A program made the position numbers and the translations under genes. 13,363 nt of DNA from JBHHYR01 sp046757585 (GTDB taxonomy: Bacteria; Desulfobacterota; Binatia; HRBIN30): positions 1-13,363 of the forward strand of contig JBHHYR010000102.1 of NCBI GenBank assembly GCA_046757585.1, in the 5' to 3' direction. Positions 1 through 6,642 of the stretch are shown one piece after another (the stretch's first letter is position 1; every line of letters starts with the position of its first letter). Below the pieces are notes generated by a model that worked only from the letters and a program-made list of their open reading frames with translations, did not search any database and was not told the DNA's origin.

Positions 1-242
1 AGGACGACGATGCCCACGTTGCGACGCAGCCTGTGTGCGGACCCGCCGACCGCCGGACTTCTGTTTTGCCACGCTGCAGGAACGCCCGGCGAGAGCGACC
101 AGGCAGCGGCAATCCAGGTGAGCGTGAGAACGACAAGCAGGCCGTATCCCCGCTGGCCGGCGGCCAGGCTGACCGTCAGGTAGGCCGCACCAGCGGCGGC
201 TGCTAGGGCGATGACTACCGCATTCCGATGCCTGGAACCCAT
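1..242 (-). CDS. N-terminus of an unrecognised membrane protein (partial)
   Basis: An uninterrupted minus-strand reading frame starts at the ATG at 242 and leaves the window at position 1 after about 80 codons. It begins MGSRHRNAVV and shows two hydrophobic stretches, at about residues 8-27 (AVVIALAAAAGAAYLTVS) and 35-50 (YGLLVVLTLTWIAAAW), followed by a basic region. That pattern fits the start of a polytopic inner-membrane protein. It is transcribed away from the membrane glycosyltransferase at 405, and a related envelope-glycan role is possible, but no family motif lies in the visible part. The frame stays open upstream to about 310, so a TTG start at 245 is also possible. There is no convincing Shine-Dalgarno sequence. 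The frame is well supported by hydrophobicity and GC3; the function is unknown. Confidence 0.55.
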   Translation of the reverse strand, partial: MGSRHRNAVVIALAAAAGAAYLTVSLAAGQRGYGLLVVLTLTWIAAAWSLSPGVPAAWQNRSPAVGGSAHRLRRNVGIVV

Positions 243-404
243 CAAGTCCAGAATCGTGTGGGCTTGCCAGAGAACAGCCCGCCTGTACGCAACGTACCCA
301 TTGCCGCGGACCTATATACAAAAGGGCAACAAGGCGCCAAGTGAGTCGTAATGGATCGGTGACAATCTTGTCTTCAGTGCGCGTGCGACGCTAGGGTGCG
401 TGTC
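243..404. other. Divergent intergenic region between two membrane-protein genes
   Basis: This gap lies between the left-edge membrane protein (minus strand) and the glycosyltransferase (plus strand). Its only AT-rich spot is around 311-322 and contains TATATA at 313-318. On the minus strand this could be a -10 box preceded by TTGGCG (335-340) at a 16-bp spacing, which would drive the left-edge gene. No good -35 is visible for the plus-strand gene. AGGG at 393-396 is a plausible ribosome binding site for the ATG at 405. Confidence 0.3.
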
Positions 405-2978
405 ATGTTGCCGGCTGCCGCGGTGCATGACCTGGCTCTGAGGATACCCCCGCACGTGGCCACCGCTGCGGTGCTCATGGCGGCGGCGATGCTGACACTG
501 GTGGTCGGCCTGCTGCGGGGCAGGAAGGGATTTCTTCCCCGCCTTCCAGGTGTGCTGTTCGTTCTTGTGGGGGCCGCCGTGTTCTGGCCGCTCTCCGTGC
601 GCCAGCTGCAGCCCTGGCGCCGCTGGGCGTGGATCGCCGCTGCAGTCGCCCTCATGGTGCACGTGGCCATCGACTACCGCCAGCGGGCTGAGCCTCGTGG
701 CCTCAGGCCGGGCTCGGTCCGTGCATCTCGCGTCTACTTGGCTGCCGCGCTGCTGCTCAGTGCGGCGCTTCTTCTCTACCACCTGGGTACGTACTCGGGG
801 CCCCTGCTGATCTGGGAGGCACCGGTGGTGGGAGGTTTCCCGGAGGTGGGAGGTTTCGCGCATGTCTTCAAAGCCGGGCAGAGTATCGCCAGTTACACGG
901 CACAACGCTTTCTGTGGGACGATGGCGTCCTCAGCGCAGGCCAGACCAGCCTCTTCTACGGCGCGCCAACCTACGCACTCTTCCACGTGGCTGGGTTTTC
1001 TGCGTGGACGTTGCGGTTCGCGGCAGTGGTGGCGACGCTGCTGAGCATTGCGGTCATCTACGCCCTTGGCCGCCGGTTCTTCGGCCCCGTCGTGGCTGGC
1101 GGGGCGGCCCTGACGTTTGGACTCAATTGCTGCGTCCTGTTCTACGGCCGCTACGGCAGTTCGCCGGCAGGAACCATCTTGGCGGGGCTGCTCGCGCTCT
1201 GGGCCACGTGGCTGTTTCTGGATGACGATCGGTCCGCATGGTGGAGAGGGGGAGTCTGTGCGCTCGCGCTCTACATCGCTACCCTGCAGTATTCGCCGGC
1301 GCGGATTGTGGTAGTCGTCCTGCTTGGGTTCATTCCCTTTGTGCTAGCGGTTCAGTGGCGACGACTGTGGTGGCAGCGTGCCGTCGGTTGCGTGGTGATC
1401 ATCGCGCTGGTGGCCGGTGTCTGGACGCTGCAGCGCTCATACGGGCGGCAGGGAAGCTTCCTTGCCGCGCGCGGTGAGCAGTACTTCGACTTCGTCAACC
1501 ATCCCTCGTACATCAAGGACTTGTTCGGTAAAGACCTGCTTAGGCGCGAGATCGGTCCAGGTGGTTTCACCTTGGCTGACAAGATCGAGTTGTTGTACCG
1601 AGTCGTCGAGGTGACGTTCCCGCAGTACGCGGGGTTGATGAGCCCGGTCATCCAGACCAAGCCGCTGAGTGATGACGGCTTGATTGGCGCCCTGCCGCAG
1701 CTCTACTACGCCCCGCTGGCCCTGTTCATCCTGTGGGGGTTTGTCCACTCACTCGTGCGCTGGCGCGCCTGGCCGCACGCCTGCCTGCTCTTGTGGTTGG
1801 TCGGTGCCACGATTCCGCTGTTGCTGACCAACCGCGTCGATACGCATCGCAGCGTCATGTTCGTCATCCCCCTGGCCCTGTGGGCAGCCCTGGGGGTCTG
1901 GGAAGCCGCACGGGCGATGGCGCAGGCCAAGGTTCCCCGCCCTGTGCAGCACTTGGTGGCAGGGGCGTTGGCACTCACCGTCGTGTACAGCGACGCGGAT
2001 CTCCTTCACAGACCGCCGGTACTGTCACTCACTGCAGCGCGGACCATCGTGGACGAGGTCGCCACCGTTCCTGGCCGCGTCCTCGTCGGGGCGACGCTGG
2101 ACCATCGAGAAGTCGGATGGATATTGTTGCATCTGCTGGAACGCACACGGCGCGACCCACGTCGTTCAGCCACCTTGCTCGCGAATGCTCTCGTCCACAA
2201 TCTGCAGGGCGCCACGGCTGCGCCGAACGAGTTCAGCCTGCGGCAGCTACAGCGACTGGTCCGCACCGCGACGGTCATTCTGGTGCCGGCGGCACGCTTT
2301 CGCGCGGTCGCGGCGATCTTACAACGGCGCGGGCTACGCGTTGCCGAACGCGGAACCGCGCGGTTCCGGATGTTCCGCGTGGACGGTGGTGCGGCGGTGA
2401 CGGGTGTCCCGAACCAAGACATCAAGCCGCTGCCCACGATCGTGATTCCGCCAACCCCGACACCTATTCCCCTGGCTCCAGGGCCTCGGATTTCATTGAC
2501 GACCCTGACACCGCTCGAAGTCACGTTCGGCTTCGCACCGCCGAAGATTGATCGTACCTGGAGCGGTGCGCCCATTGTCATGGGCGGTGTGCGCTACGCG
2601 CGCGGGCTCGGCACCCACGCGTGGTGCCGGATGACCTATGCCGTGCCTCCCAACGCTACGGCGTTCCAGGCAATCATCGGGCTGTCGGACGATATTCGTC
2701 GTTGTGAGGTCGCTGCGGTGACGTTTGAAGTGCGAGATGAGAACGACCGGCTGCTCTCCGACAGCGGCTTGGTCGATGTCACCACGCCGCCCAGGCCGAT
2801 CCACGCGGACGTGCAAGGGACGAAGGCCATCACTCTCGTGGTGACGGAAGGCGGTAATGGTCGCGACTGCGACCATGCGAACTGGGCCCAGCCGGCGTTC
2901 CTGCTCGCGTCCGCTACGGGCGAAAGCTCGGTCTCCGCGCCGGCATCCGGTGCTCCTCGCGCGCGTCCTCCAAGGTAG
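405..2978 (+). CDS. Membrane glycosyltransferase-like protein (GT39/GT-C type) with C-terminal NPCBM domain
   Basis: This large polytopic protein (857 aa from ATG 405; 860 aa if the GTG at 396 is used) probably moves a sugar from a polyprenyl carrier to an acceptor on the outer face of the cytoplasmic membrane. ATG 405 is preferred because AGGG lies 8 nt upstream; the GTG sits inside that motif. Numbering from 396, hydrophobic segments lie near residues 19-41, 50-68, 77-93 and 112-130, with many more up to about 530. The FAAVVATLLSIAVIYALGRR stretch and the following helix resemble the ArnT/PMT-like GT39 core. A soluble part follows (about 545-665), then a Pro/Thr linker (about 672-697, TPTPIPLAP), then about 700-840 matching an NPCBM carbohydrate-binding domain (GGVRYARGLGTHA; later VTEGGNGRDCDHANWAQPAF). 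The catalytic acidic residue of GT-C enzymes could not be assigned in the first loop. The last 65 bp overlap the convergent methyltransferase gene. Donor and acceptor are unknown. Confidence 0.8.
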   Translation: MLPAAAVHDLALRIPPHVATAAVLMAAAMLTLVVGLLRGRKGFLPRLPGVLFVLVGAAVFWPLSVRQLQPWRRWAWIAAAVALMVHVAIDYRQRAEPRGLRPGSVRASRVYLAAALLLSAALLLYHLGTYSGPLLIWEAPVVGGFPEVGGFAHVFKAGQSIASYTAQRFLWDDGVLSAGQTSLFYGAPTYALFHVAGFSAWTLRFAAVVATLLSIAVIYALGRRFFGPVVAGGAALTFGLNCCVLFYGRYGSSPAGTILAGLLALWATWLFLDDDRSAWWRGGVCALALYIATLQYSPARIVVVVLLGFIPFVLAVQWRRLWWQRAVGCVVIIALVAGVWTLQRSYGRQGSFLAARGEQYFDFVNHPSYIKDLFGKDLLRREIGPGGFTLADKIELLYRVVEVTFPQYAGLMSPVIQTKPLSDDGLIGALPQLYYAPLALFILWGFVHSLVRWRAWPHACLLLWLVGATIPLLLTNRVDTHRSVMFVIPLALWAALGVWEAARAMAQAKVPRPVQHLVAGALALTVVYSDADLLHRPPVLSLTAARTIVDEVATVPGRVLVGATLDHREVGWILLHLLERTRRDPRRSATLLANALVHNLQGATAAPNEFSLRQLQRLVRTATVILVPAARFRAVAAILQRRGLRVAERGTARFRMFRVDGGAAVTGVPNQDIKPLPTIVIPPTPTPIPLAPGPRISLTTLTPLEVTFGFAPPKIDRTWSGAPIVMGGVRYARGLGTHAWCRMTYAVPPNATAFQAIIGLSDDIRRCEVAAVTFEVRDENDRLLSDSGLVDVTTPPRPIHADVQGTKAITLVVTEGGNGRDCDHANWAQPAFLLASATGESSVSAPASGAPRARPPR

Positions 2979-4146
2979 CGACACACTCCACGTGTTCGGT
3001 CTGCGGCAAGAGGTCGAACGGCTGCAGGTGCGCCGGCCGGTACCCCTGAGCAGCAAACCAGTCGAGATCGCGAGCGAGCGTTCCGGGGTCGCAGGAGATG
3101 TAGACAATCCGTTTCGGCGCAGCGCGAACGATCGCCGTCCGTGCAGACGTATCAACCCCTTTGCGGGGTGGGTTGAGGGTCATCACGTCGAGCCGCCCCA
3201 GACCCTGAGCGATCGCCGGAAGTGCTGCGGCCACAGTACCGCAGTAGAAGCGAACGTTGTGGAAACCGTTGAGGCGGATATTCTCCTTGGCATCCGCAAT
3301 GGCGATGGCTGATGCCTCGATGCCGGCCACGTGCTTGGCTGTCGTCGCCAGGTAGAAGGTCAACCCACCAACGCCGCAGTATAAGTCGATGGCACGGCCC
3401 GTTGCATCTAGAGCAGCTTGCTGCAGCGCATGCGCGTAAAGCTTGCGTGCCACAGCGACATTCGCTTGGAGAAAGGCGCCGGCACGGGTCTTCAGCTTGA
3501 CGAACCCGATCCGTTCGATGAGCGCCGTCTCGTGCGTGAGCGGCACGAACGCCGGACCGAAGATCGCGTTGCCAGGTTTGGGGTTGATGTTCTGCACGAT
3601 GCTGCGCACGCCACGCACACGGAGTAGAGATCGGACGATGTTGCGTGCGTGCGGCAGCAGGCGGTCCCGTGTGACGAGGATGACCTGGACCGTCTTCGTC
3701 CAGTGGCTGCCGCGGATGATGACGTAGCGCAGTATCCCCGCACGCGAGCGCTCATCGTAGGTTGGAATATCGTACCGCTCTACTACCCGCGCCACTGCCT
3801 CGATTGCCTGCATGACCAGCGGGTGATGCACCGGACACTGGCGGATATCGACGACCTGATGCGAGCCGGGCCGATAGATGCCGAGTAGCAACCCGCGCCG
3901 CGTGCGGCGCACCACCAACTTTGCTTGATTGCGATACCCGAACGCCCGTGGCGAGCCGATCACCGGGGGAACATCGAGCCTCGCCAGAGCGGGGAAGCTG
4001 CCCAACGCCTCGATGACCTGCCGGCGCTTGGCTGCCAACTGTGTCCCGTAGGGCCGTCCAATCAGCGCGCAGCCAGCACAGTTGGGAAAATGCCGGCAGG
4101 GCAGGGAGCTGTCGCTTGGGGCAGGAGGCGCCGCCGCGGTGGTCAT
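2914..4146 (-). CDS. Fe-S class I SAM-dependent RNA uridine-C5-methyltransferase (RlmC/RlmD/TrmA family)
   Basis: This 410-aa enzyme should methylate C5 of a specific uridine in 23S rRNA or tRNA, using SAM. The N-terminus carries a [4Fe-4S] cysteine set, C17-x5-C23-x2-C26 plus C104 (DIRQCPVH). The Rossmann SAM motif DLYCGVGG is at 254-261, NPPRKG at 325-330, and the nucleophile C352 lies in YISCDPGTLARDL. HVE with E387 is the likely general base. The cluster begins at residue 17, so the N-terminal TRAM domain of E. coli RlmD is absent. That architecture, and NPPRKG close to the RlmC form of the motif, make the target base uncertain (U747, U1939 or tRNA U54), so no symbol is given. Its ATG overlaps the moaC stop (ATGA at 4146-4143), so it is probably translated by coupling from a moaC message. 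Its 3' end overlaps the convergent glycosyltransferase gene. Confidence 0.9.
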   Translation of the reverse strand: MTTAAAPPAPSDSSLPCRHFPNCAGCALIGRPYGTQLAAKRRQVIEALGSFPALARLDVPPVIGSPRAFGYRNQAKLVVRRTRRGLLLGIYRPGSHQVVDIRQCPVHHPLVMQAIEAVARVVERYDIPTYDERSRAGILRYVIIRGSHWTKTVQVILVTRDRLLPHARNIVRSLLRVRGVRSIVQNINPKPGNAIFGPAFVPLTHETALIERIGFVKLKTRAGAFLQANVAVARKLYAHALQQAALDATGRAIDLYCGVGGLTFYLATTAKHVAGIEASAIAIADAKENIRLNGFHNVRFYCGTVAAALPAIAQGLGRLDVMTLNPPRKGVDTSARTAIVRAAPKRIVYISCDPGTLARDLDWFAAQGYRPAHLQPFDLLPQTEHVECVATLEDAREEHRMPARRPSFRP

Positions 4147-4652
4147 TCCTGACGCCGAAATTCGCCGCTGCGGCCGCCACGCTTCTCCATGAGCCGGATG
4201 TCACTGATGACCATGCCGCGATCGATCGCCTTGCACATGTCGTAGATCGTCAGTGCTGCCGCACTCACCGCGGCCAGGGCTTCCATTTCGACGCCGGTGC
4301 GCCCCGTCACCTTGACCCGCGCCTCGACTTGCAACGTGCCGGAGCCGAGCACTGTGAACTCGATCCCAGCGACCTGGATCGGCAGCGGGTGGCAGAGGGG
4401 AATCAGCTCCGGCGTGCGTTTGGCGGCCATGATGCCGGCGACGCGCGCGACAGCAAGAACTTCGCCTTTGGCGATCCGACCGCTGCGAATCAGGCGCAGT
4501 GTCTGTGGTTGCATGTGCACCACGCCGCGTGCCACCGCGTCACGCGCACTGATCGGCTTGGCGCTCACGTCGACCATGCGTGCCCGCCCACGTGTATCGA
4601 CGTGCGACAAACGCGGGCGCGGAGCATGCTTGCGGGAACGTGCTTGCCTCAC
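4143..4652 (-). CDS. moaC: Cyclic pyranopterin monophosphate synthase MoaC
   Basis: MoaC acts after MoaA in the first stage of molybdenum cofactor synthesis, converting 3',8-cH2GTP to cyclic pyranopterin monophosphate in the cytoplasm. The 169-aa protein aligns along its length with E. coli MoaC: RMVDVSAK (25-32), AKRTPELIPLCHPL (77-90) and GVEMEALAAVSAAALTIYDM (120-139). The two catalytic lysines correspond to K62 (AKGEV) and K141 (DMCKAID). The start is GTG at 4652, supported by AGGGGG about 8 nt upstream on the minus strand; it adds roughly ten basic residues compared with E. coli. It is the first gene of a two-gene unit with the RNA methyltransferase. Its start is only 17 bp from the divergent trxB start. 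No other moa or mob gene is in the window. Confidence 0.95.
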   Translation of the reverse strand: MRQARSRKHAPRPRLSHVDTRGRARMVDVSAKPISARDAVARGVVHMQPQTLRLIRSGRIAKGEVLAVARVAGIMAAKRTPELIPLCHPLPIQVAGIEFTVLGSGTLQVEARVKVTGRTGVEMEALAAVSAAALTIYDMCKAIDRGMVISDIRLMEKRGGRSGEFRRQE

Positions 4653-4658
4653 TATAAG
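4630..4658 (+). promoter_or_regulatory. Probable sigma70-like promoter of trxB (near-leaderless)
   Basis: TTGCGG (4630-4635) and TATAAG (4653-4658, five of six consensus bases) are separated by exactly 17 bp. Transcription would start around 4665, about five bases before the trxB ATG. No Shine-Dalgarno sequence is present, which fits a near-leaderless message. The promoter lies inside the 5' end of moaC on the other strand. Confidence 0.5.
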
Positions 4659-4669
4659 TCCCCCTGTCT

Positions 4670-5605
4670 ATGAGTCATCATACGATCATCATCGTCGGTT
4701 CCGGTCCCGCAGGGCTGACGGCTGCGCTCTACGCGGGACGCGCCGAGCTGGCCCCGATCGTGATCGAGGGCTCCCAACCCGGTGGACAGCTTACTATCAC
4801 GACTGAGGTGGAAAACTACCCCGGCTTCCCCGACGGGCTCTTGGGGCCGGACATGATGGAGCTGTTCAAGAAGCAGGCCGAACGCTTCGGCGCCAAGTGT
4901 GTATTTGATGATGTCACCGAAGTCGAGCTGAGCCGGCGGCCGTTTACCTTGCAAGTGGGCAGGGATGCATACACGTGCGACGCGCTCATCATTGCCACCG
5001 GCGCCTCCGCCAAACTGCTCGGCCTCGAGTCCGAAAAGCTCCTCATGGGCCACGGCGTCTCCGCCTGTGCTACCTGCGACGGCTTCTTCTTCAAGGACAA
5101 GGAGCTCGTGGTGGTTGGCGGGGGGGACACGGCGATGGAGGAGGCGACGTTTCTGACCAAGTTTGCAACCAAGGTAACCGTCGTGCACCGACGTCATGAG
5201 CTACGGGCATCGAAAATCATGCAGGAGCGCGCGTTCGAGCATCCGAAGATCGACTTCATCTGGGACTCGGTGGTGGTTGAGATACATGGCACGCCAGACA
5301 AGGGTGGGGTGACCGGTGTCCGACTGAAGAATGTCAAGACCGGGGAGAGCAGCGACTTCAAGTGTGATGGGGTGTTCATGGCGATCGGGCATCAGCCCAA
5401 TACCCAACTCTTCCAGGGCCAGATCCAGATGGATGCCAATGGCTATATCCTCACCAGGGACCGATCCACGTACACGAGCGTGCCAGGCGTGTTTGCCTGC
5501 GGCGACGTGCAGGACCACGTGTACCGCCAGGCCGTCACAGCTGCCGGTTCCGGCTGCATGGCTGCGATCGACGCCGAGCGCTGGCTCGCCACCCAGCACC
5601 GATAG
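4670..5605 (+). CDS. trxB: Thioredoxin-disulfide reductase
   Basis: This low-molecular-weight flavoprotein reduces thioredoxin with NADPH in the cytoplasm. Its 311 aa match the usual family length. The FAD-binding GSGPAG is at residues 10-15, the redox-active CATC at 133-136 (SACATCDG), and the NADPH-binding VVGGGDTAMEEA with HRRHELRAS follows. The second FAD motif FACGDVQD and the C-terminal AVTAAGSGCMAAIDAERWL complete the fold, and no catalytic residue is missing. The ATG at 4670 has no Shine-Dalgarno sequence but follows a plausible promoter by about a dozen bases, suggesting near-leaderless expression. The gene is monocistronic: moaC diverges upstream and a coiled-coil gene converges downstream. 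Confidence 0.96.
   Translation: MSHHTIIIVGSGPAGLTAALYAGRAELAPIVIEGSQPGGQLTITTEVENYPGFPDGLLGPDMMELFKKQAERFGAKCVFDDVTEVELSRRPFTLQVGRDAYTCDALIIATGASAKLLGLESEKLLMGHGVSACATCDGFFFKDKELVVVGGGDTAMEEATFLTKFATKVTVVHRRHELRASKIMQERAFEHPKIDFIWDSVVVEIHGTPDKGGVTGVRLKNVKTGESSDFKCDGVFMAIGHQPNTQLFQGQIQMDANGYILTRDRSTYTSVPGVFACGDVQDHVYRQAVTAAGSGCMAAIDAERWLATQHR
4677..4682 (-). promoter_or_regulatory. Candidate -10 box of the moaC promoter
   Basis: On the minus strand this reads TATGAT (five of six consensus bases). A start about seven bases downstream gives a leader of roughly 17 nt containing the AGGGGG ribosome binding site of moaC. No recognisable -35 is found at 16-18 bp. It lies within the first codons of trxB, so the trxB and moaC messages would overlap slightly at their 5' ends. 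Confidence 0.35.
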
Positions 5606-5613
5606 CGAAGACT

Positions 5614-5634
5614 GGCCGCAGCGCAGCAGCGGCC
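5614..5634. terminator. GC-rich hairpin between convergent genes
   Basis: GGCCGC (5614-5619) pairs with GCGGCC (5629-5634) around a 9-nt loop, eight bases past the trxB stop and just before the stop of the convergent coiled-coil gene. It could serve both strands. No U-tract follows on either side, so it is not a classical intrinsic terminator. Confidence 0.3.
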
Positions 5635-5640
5635 GCGCGA

Positions 5641-5952
5641 TTAGTGCCGGAAGAACGCAAAGAGGATGCCAAGCAGGGCGCCGACCTGCCCGACCCAAAA
5701 GATGAACATCCAACGGAGCAGATCAGCCTTGGTTTCAGACAACTTCACGTCGAGCTTAGATACTTCCTCCGTGATGCGGTGGTCGAGCTTGGCCACTTCT
5801 TCAGTCAGCCTGCGCTCGAACCGTTCCCCGACGAACTCGATGGTGTCGGCCTTGTAGCCGTTGCCGGCTTGGTTGATCAGCGATACCAGCGCGTCTGACG
5901 CCTCGTTACCAAGCTTCTCTCGCAATGGCCTGGGTACCGTGATCAACGCCAT
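5641..5952 (-). CDS. Small coiled-coil protein with C-terminal membrane anchor
   Basis: This 103-aa protein starts MALITVPRPLREKLG, an opening I recognise from small LA_3696-like / DUF1640-like bacterial coiled-coil proteins of unknown function. Residues 1-38 form a soluble head. Residues about 40-80 are a charged helix carrying an 11-residue repeat (LTEEVAKLDHR, ITEEVSKLDVK, then LSETKADLLRW). Residues 81-101 (WMFIFWVGQVGALLGILFAF) form one transmembrane helix ending in RH at the C-terminus. The likely topology is tail-anchored with the coiled coil in the cytoplasm. The ATG at 5952 lies seven bases from a strong -10 box and has no Shine-Dalgarno sequence, so the message is predicted to be leaderless. 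It is divergent from carD and convergent with trxB. Function is unknown; an oligomeric membrane scaffold is only a guess. Confidence 0.8.
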   Translation of the reverse strand: MALITVPRPLREKLGNEASDALVSLINQAGNGYKADTIEFVGERFERRLTEEVAKLDHRITEEVSKLDVKLSETKADLLRWMFIFWVGQVGALLGILFAFFRH

Positions 5953-5959
5953 GGTGGGG

Positions 5960-5989
5960 ATTATCGTTGCGACCCGCCTGACTTGTCAA
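5960..5989 (-). promoter_or_regulatory. Strong sigma70-like promoter of the coiled-coil gene (leaderless)
   Basis: Read on the minus strand, a perfect TTGACA (5989-5984) is followed after 18 bp by GATAAT (5965-5960). Only seven bases separate the -10 box from the ATG at 5952, so transcription should begin at or one base before the start codon. Confidence 0.65.
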
Positions 5990-6035
5990 CGATCTGGATC
6001 TGCGGCGGCTTGCCGTACGCCCAAGCCTAGGTGGT

Positions 6036-6064
6036 TTGACGGTTTCTGGCCATTGTGGGATAAT
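6036..6064 (+). promoter_or_regulatory. Sigma70-like promoter of carD
   Basis: TTGACG (6036-6041) and GATAAT (6059-6064) are separated by 17 bp. Transcription from about 6071 would give a leader of about 28 nt containing the purine-rich ribosome binding site AGGGAGGA (6082-6089), ten bases before the carD ATG. It is back to back with the promoter of the coiled-coil gene. Confidence 0.65.
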
Positions 6065-6098
6065 GTACTATTTTCGGGGCCAGGGAGGAAAACGGACG

Positions 6099-6581
6099 AT
6101 GTTCAAGGTTGGCGAAAGGGTCGTCTACCCGGCTCACGGGGTTGGCGTCATCCAGAGCGTTCAGACGAAGGTCATATCGGGGACCGAAAAGACGTTTTAT
6201 ATGCTTCGGATCCTGGAAAACGACATGACCATCATGATTCCCACGGACAATGTTGCCTCAGTGGGACTGCGGCGGATCATCGGGAAGGACATGGTGGGCA
6301 AGGTGTACAAGATCTTGCGCCAGCGCCGCGTGGAGATTGACCAGCAGACCTGGAATCGCCGGTACCGGGAGTACACGGAGAAGATCAAGACCGGTTCGGT
6401 CCTCGAGATTGCCACGGTACTCCGGGACCTCTTTGTTCTCAAGGGGGATAAGGAGCTGTCGTTTGGCGAGCGCAAAATGCTCGACACCGCTCGGAACTTG
6501 CTTGTCAAGGAGCTGTCCATCGCTCGGGCTCATTCGGAGGAGAAGATCATGGCTGAGCTGAGCGACATTTTCGCTCACTAG
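6099..6581 (+). CDS. carD: CarD family transcriptional regulator
   Basis: CarD proteins bind the RNA polymerase beta subunit and stabilise the open complex at many promoters. The 160-aa product starts MFKVGERVVYPAHGVGVI, the classic start of the CarD/TRCF RNA polymerase-interacting domain (residues about 1-60). A helical C-terminal domain follows. W85, in QTWNRRYREYTEKI, aligns with the tryptophan that wedges into the upstream edge of the transcription bubble in mycobacterial and Thermus CarD. The ATG at 6099 is chosen for its AGGGAGGA ribosome binding site; a longer in-frame start at 6036 would lie on the -35 box. ispD follows after 61 bp, an arrangement common in several bacterial phyla. 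Confidence 0.93.
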   Translation: MFKVGERVVYPAHGVGVIQSVQTKVISGTEKTFYMLRILENDMTIMIPTDNVASVGLRRIIGKDMVGKVYKILRQRRVEIDQQTWNRRYREYTEKIKTGSVLEIATVLRDLFVLKGDKELSFGERKMLDTARNLLVKELSIARAHSEEKIMAELSDIFAH

Positions 6582-6586
6582 TCCAA

Positions 6587-6618
6587 GCGGGCCGCTGCCA
6601 TGCGGAGCGCCGGCCCGC
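6587..6618 (+). promoter_or_regulatory. Hairpin between carD and ispD
   Basis: GCGGGCCG (6587-6594) and CGGCCCGC (6611-6618) form a perfect 8-bp stem with a 16-nt loop just past the carD stop. A second small stem, GACCG/CGGTC (6623-6627 and 6634-6638), comes right before the ispD start. Without a U-tract this looks more like an attenuating or RNA-stability structure than a terminator. The role is inferred. Confidence 0.35.
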
Positions 6619-6642
6619 GCAGGACCGGCGGTTCGGTCAGGA

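Noticed and set aside
312..986. A 224-codon minus-strand frame
   Set aside because: It is antisense to the start of the glycosyltransferase, with His/Arg/Gln-rich low-complexity content and no recognisable motif.
1733..2551. A 272-codon plus-strand frame within the glycosyltransferase
   Set aside because: It is a shifted frame inside a gene with continuous hydrophobic segments and NPCBM similarity. Its product is rich in Arg, Gly and Pro, typical of out-of-frame GC-rich DNA.
6036..6098. A 21-residue N-terminal extension of CarD
   Set aside because: The candidate start lies on the -35 box of a well-formed promoter, while the ATG at 6099 has a good ribosome binding site and matches the family start.
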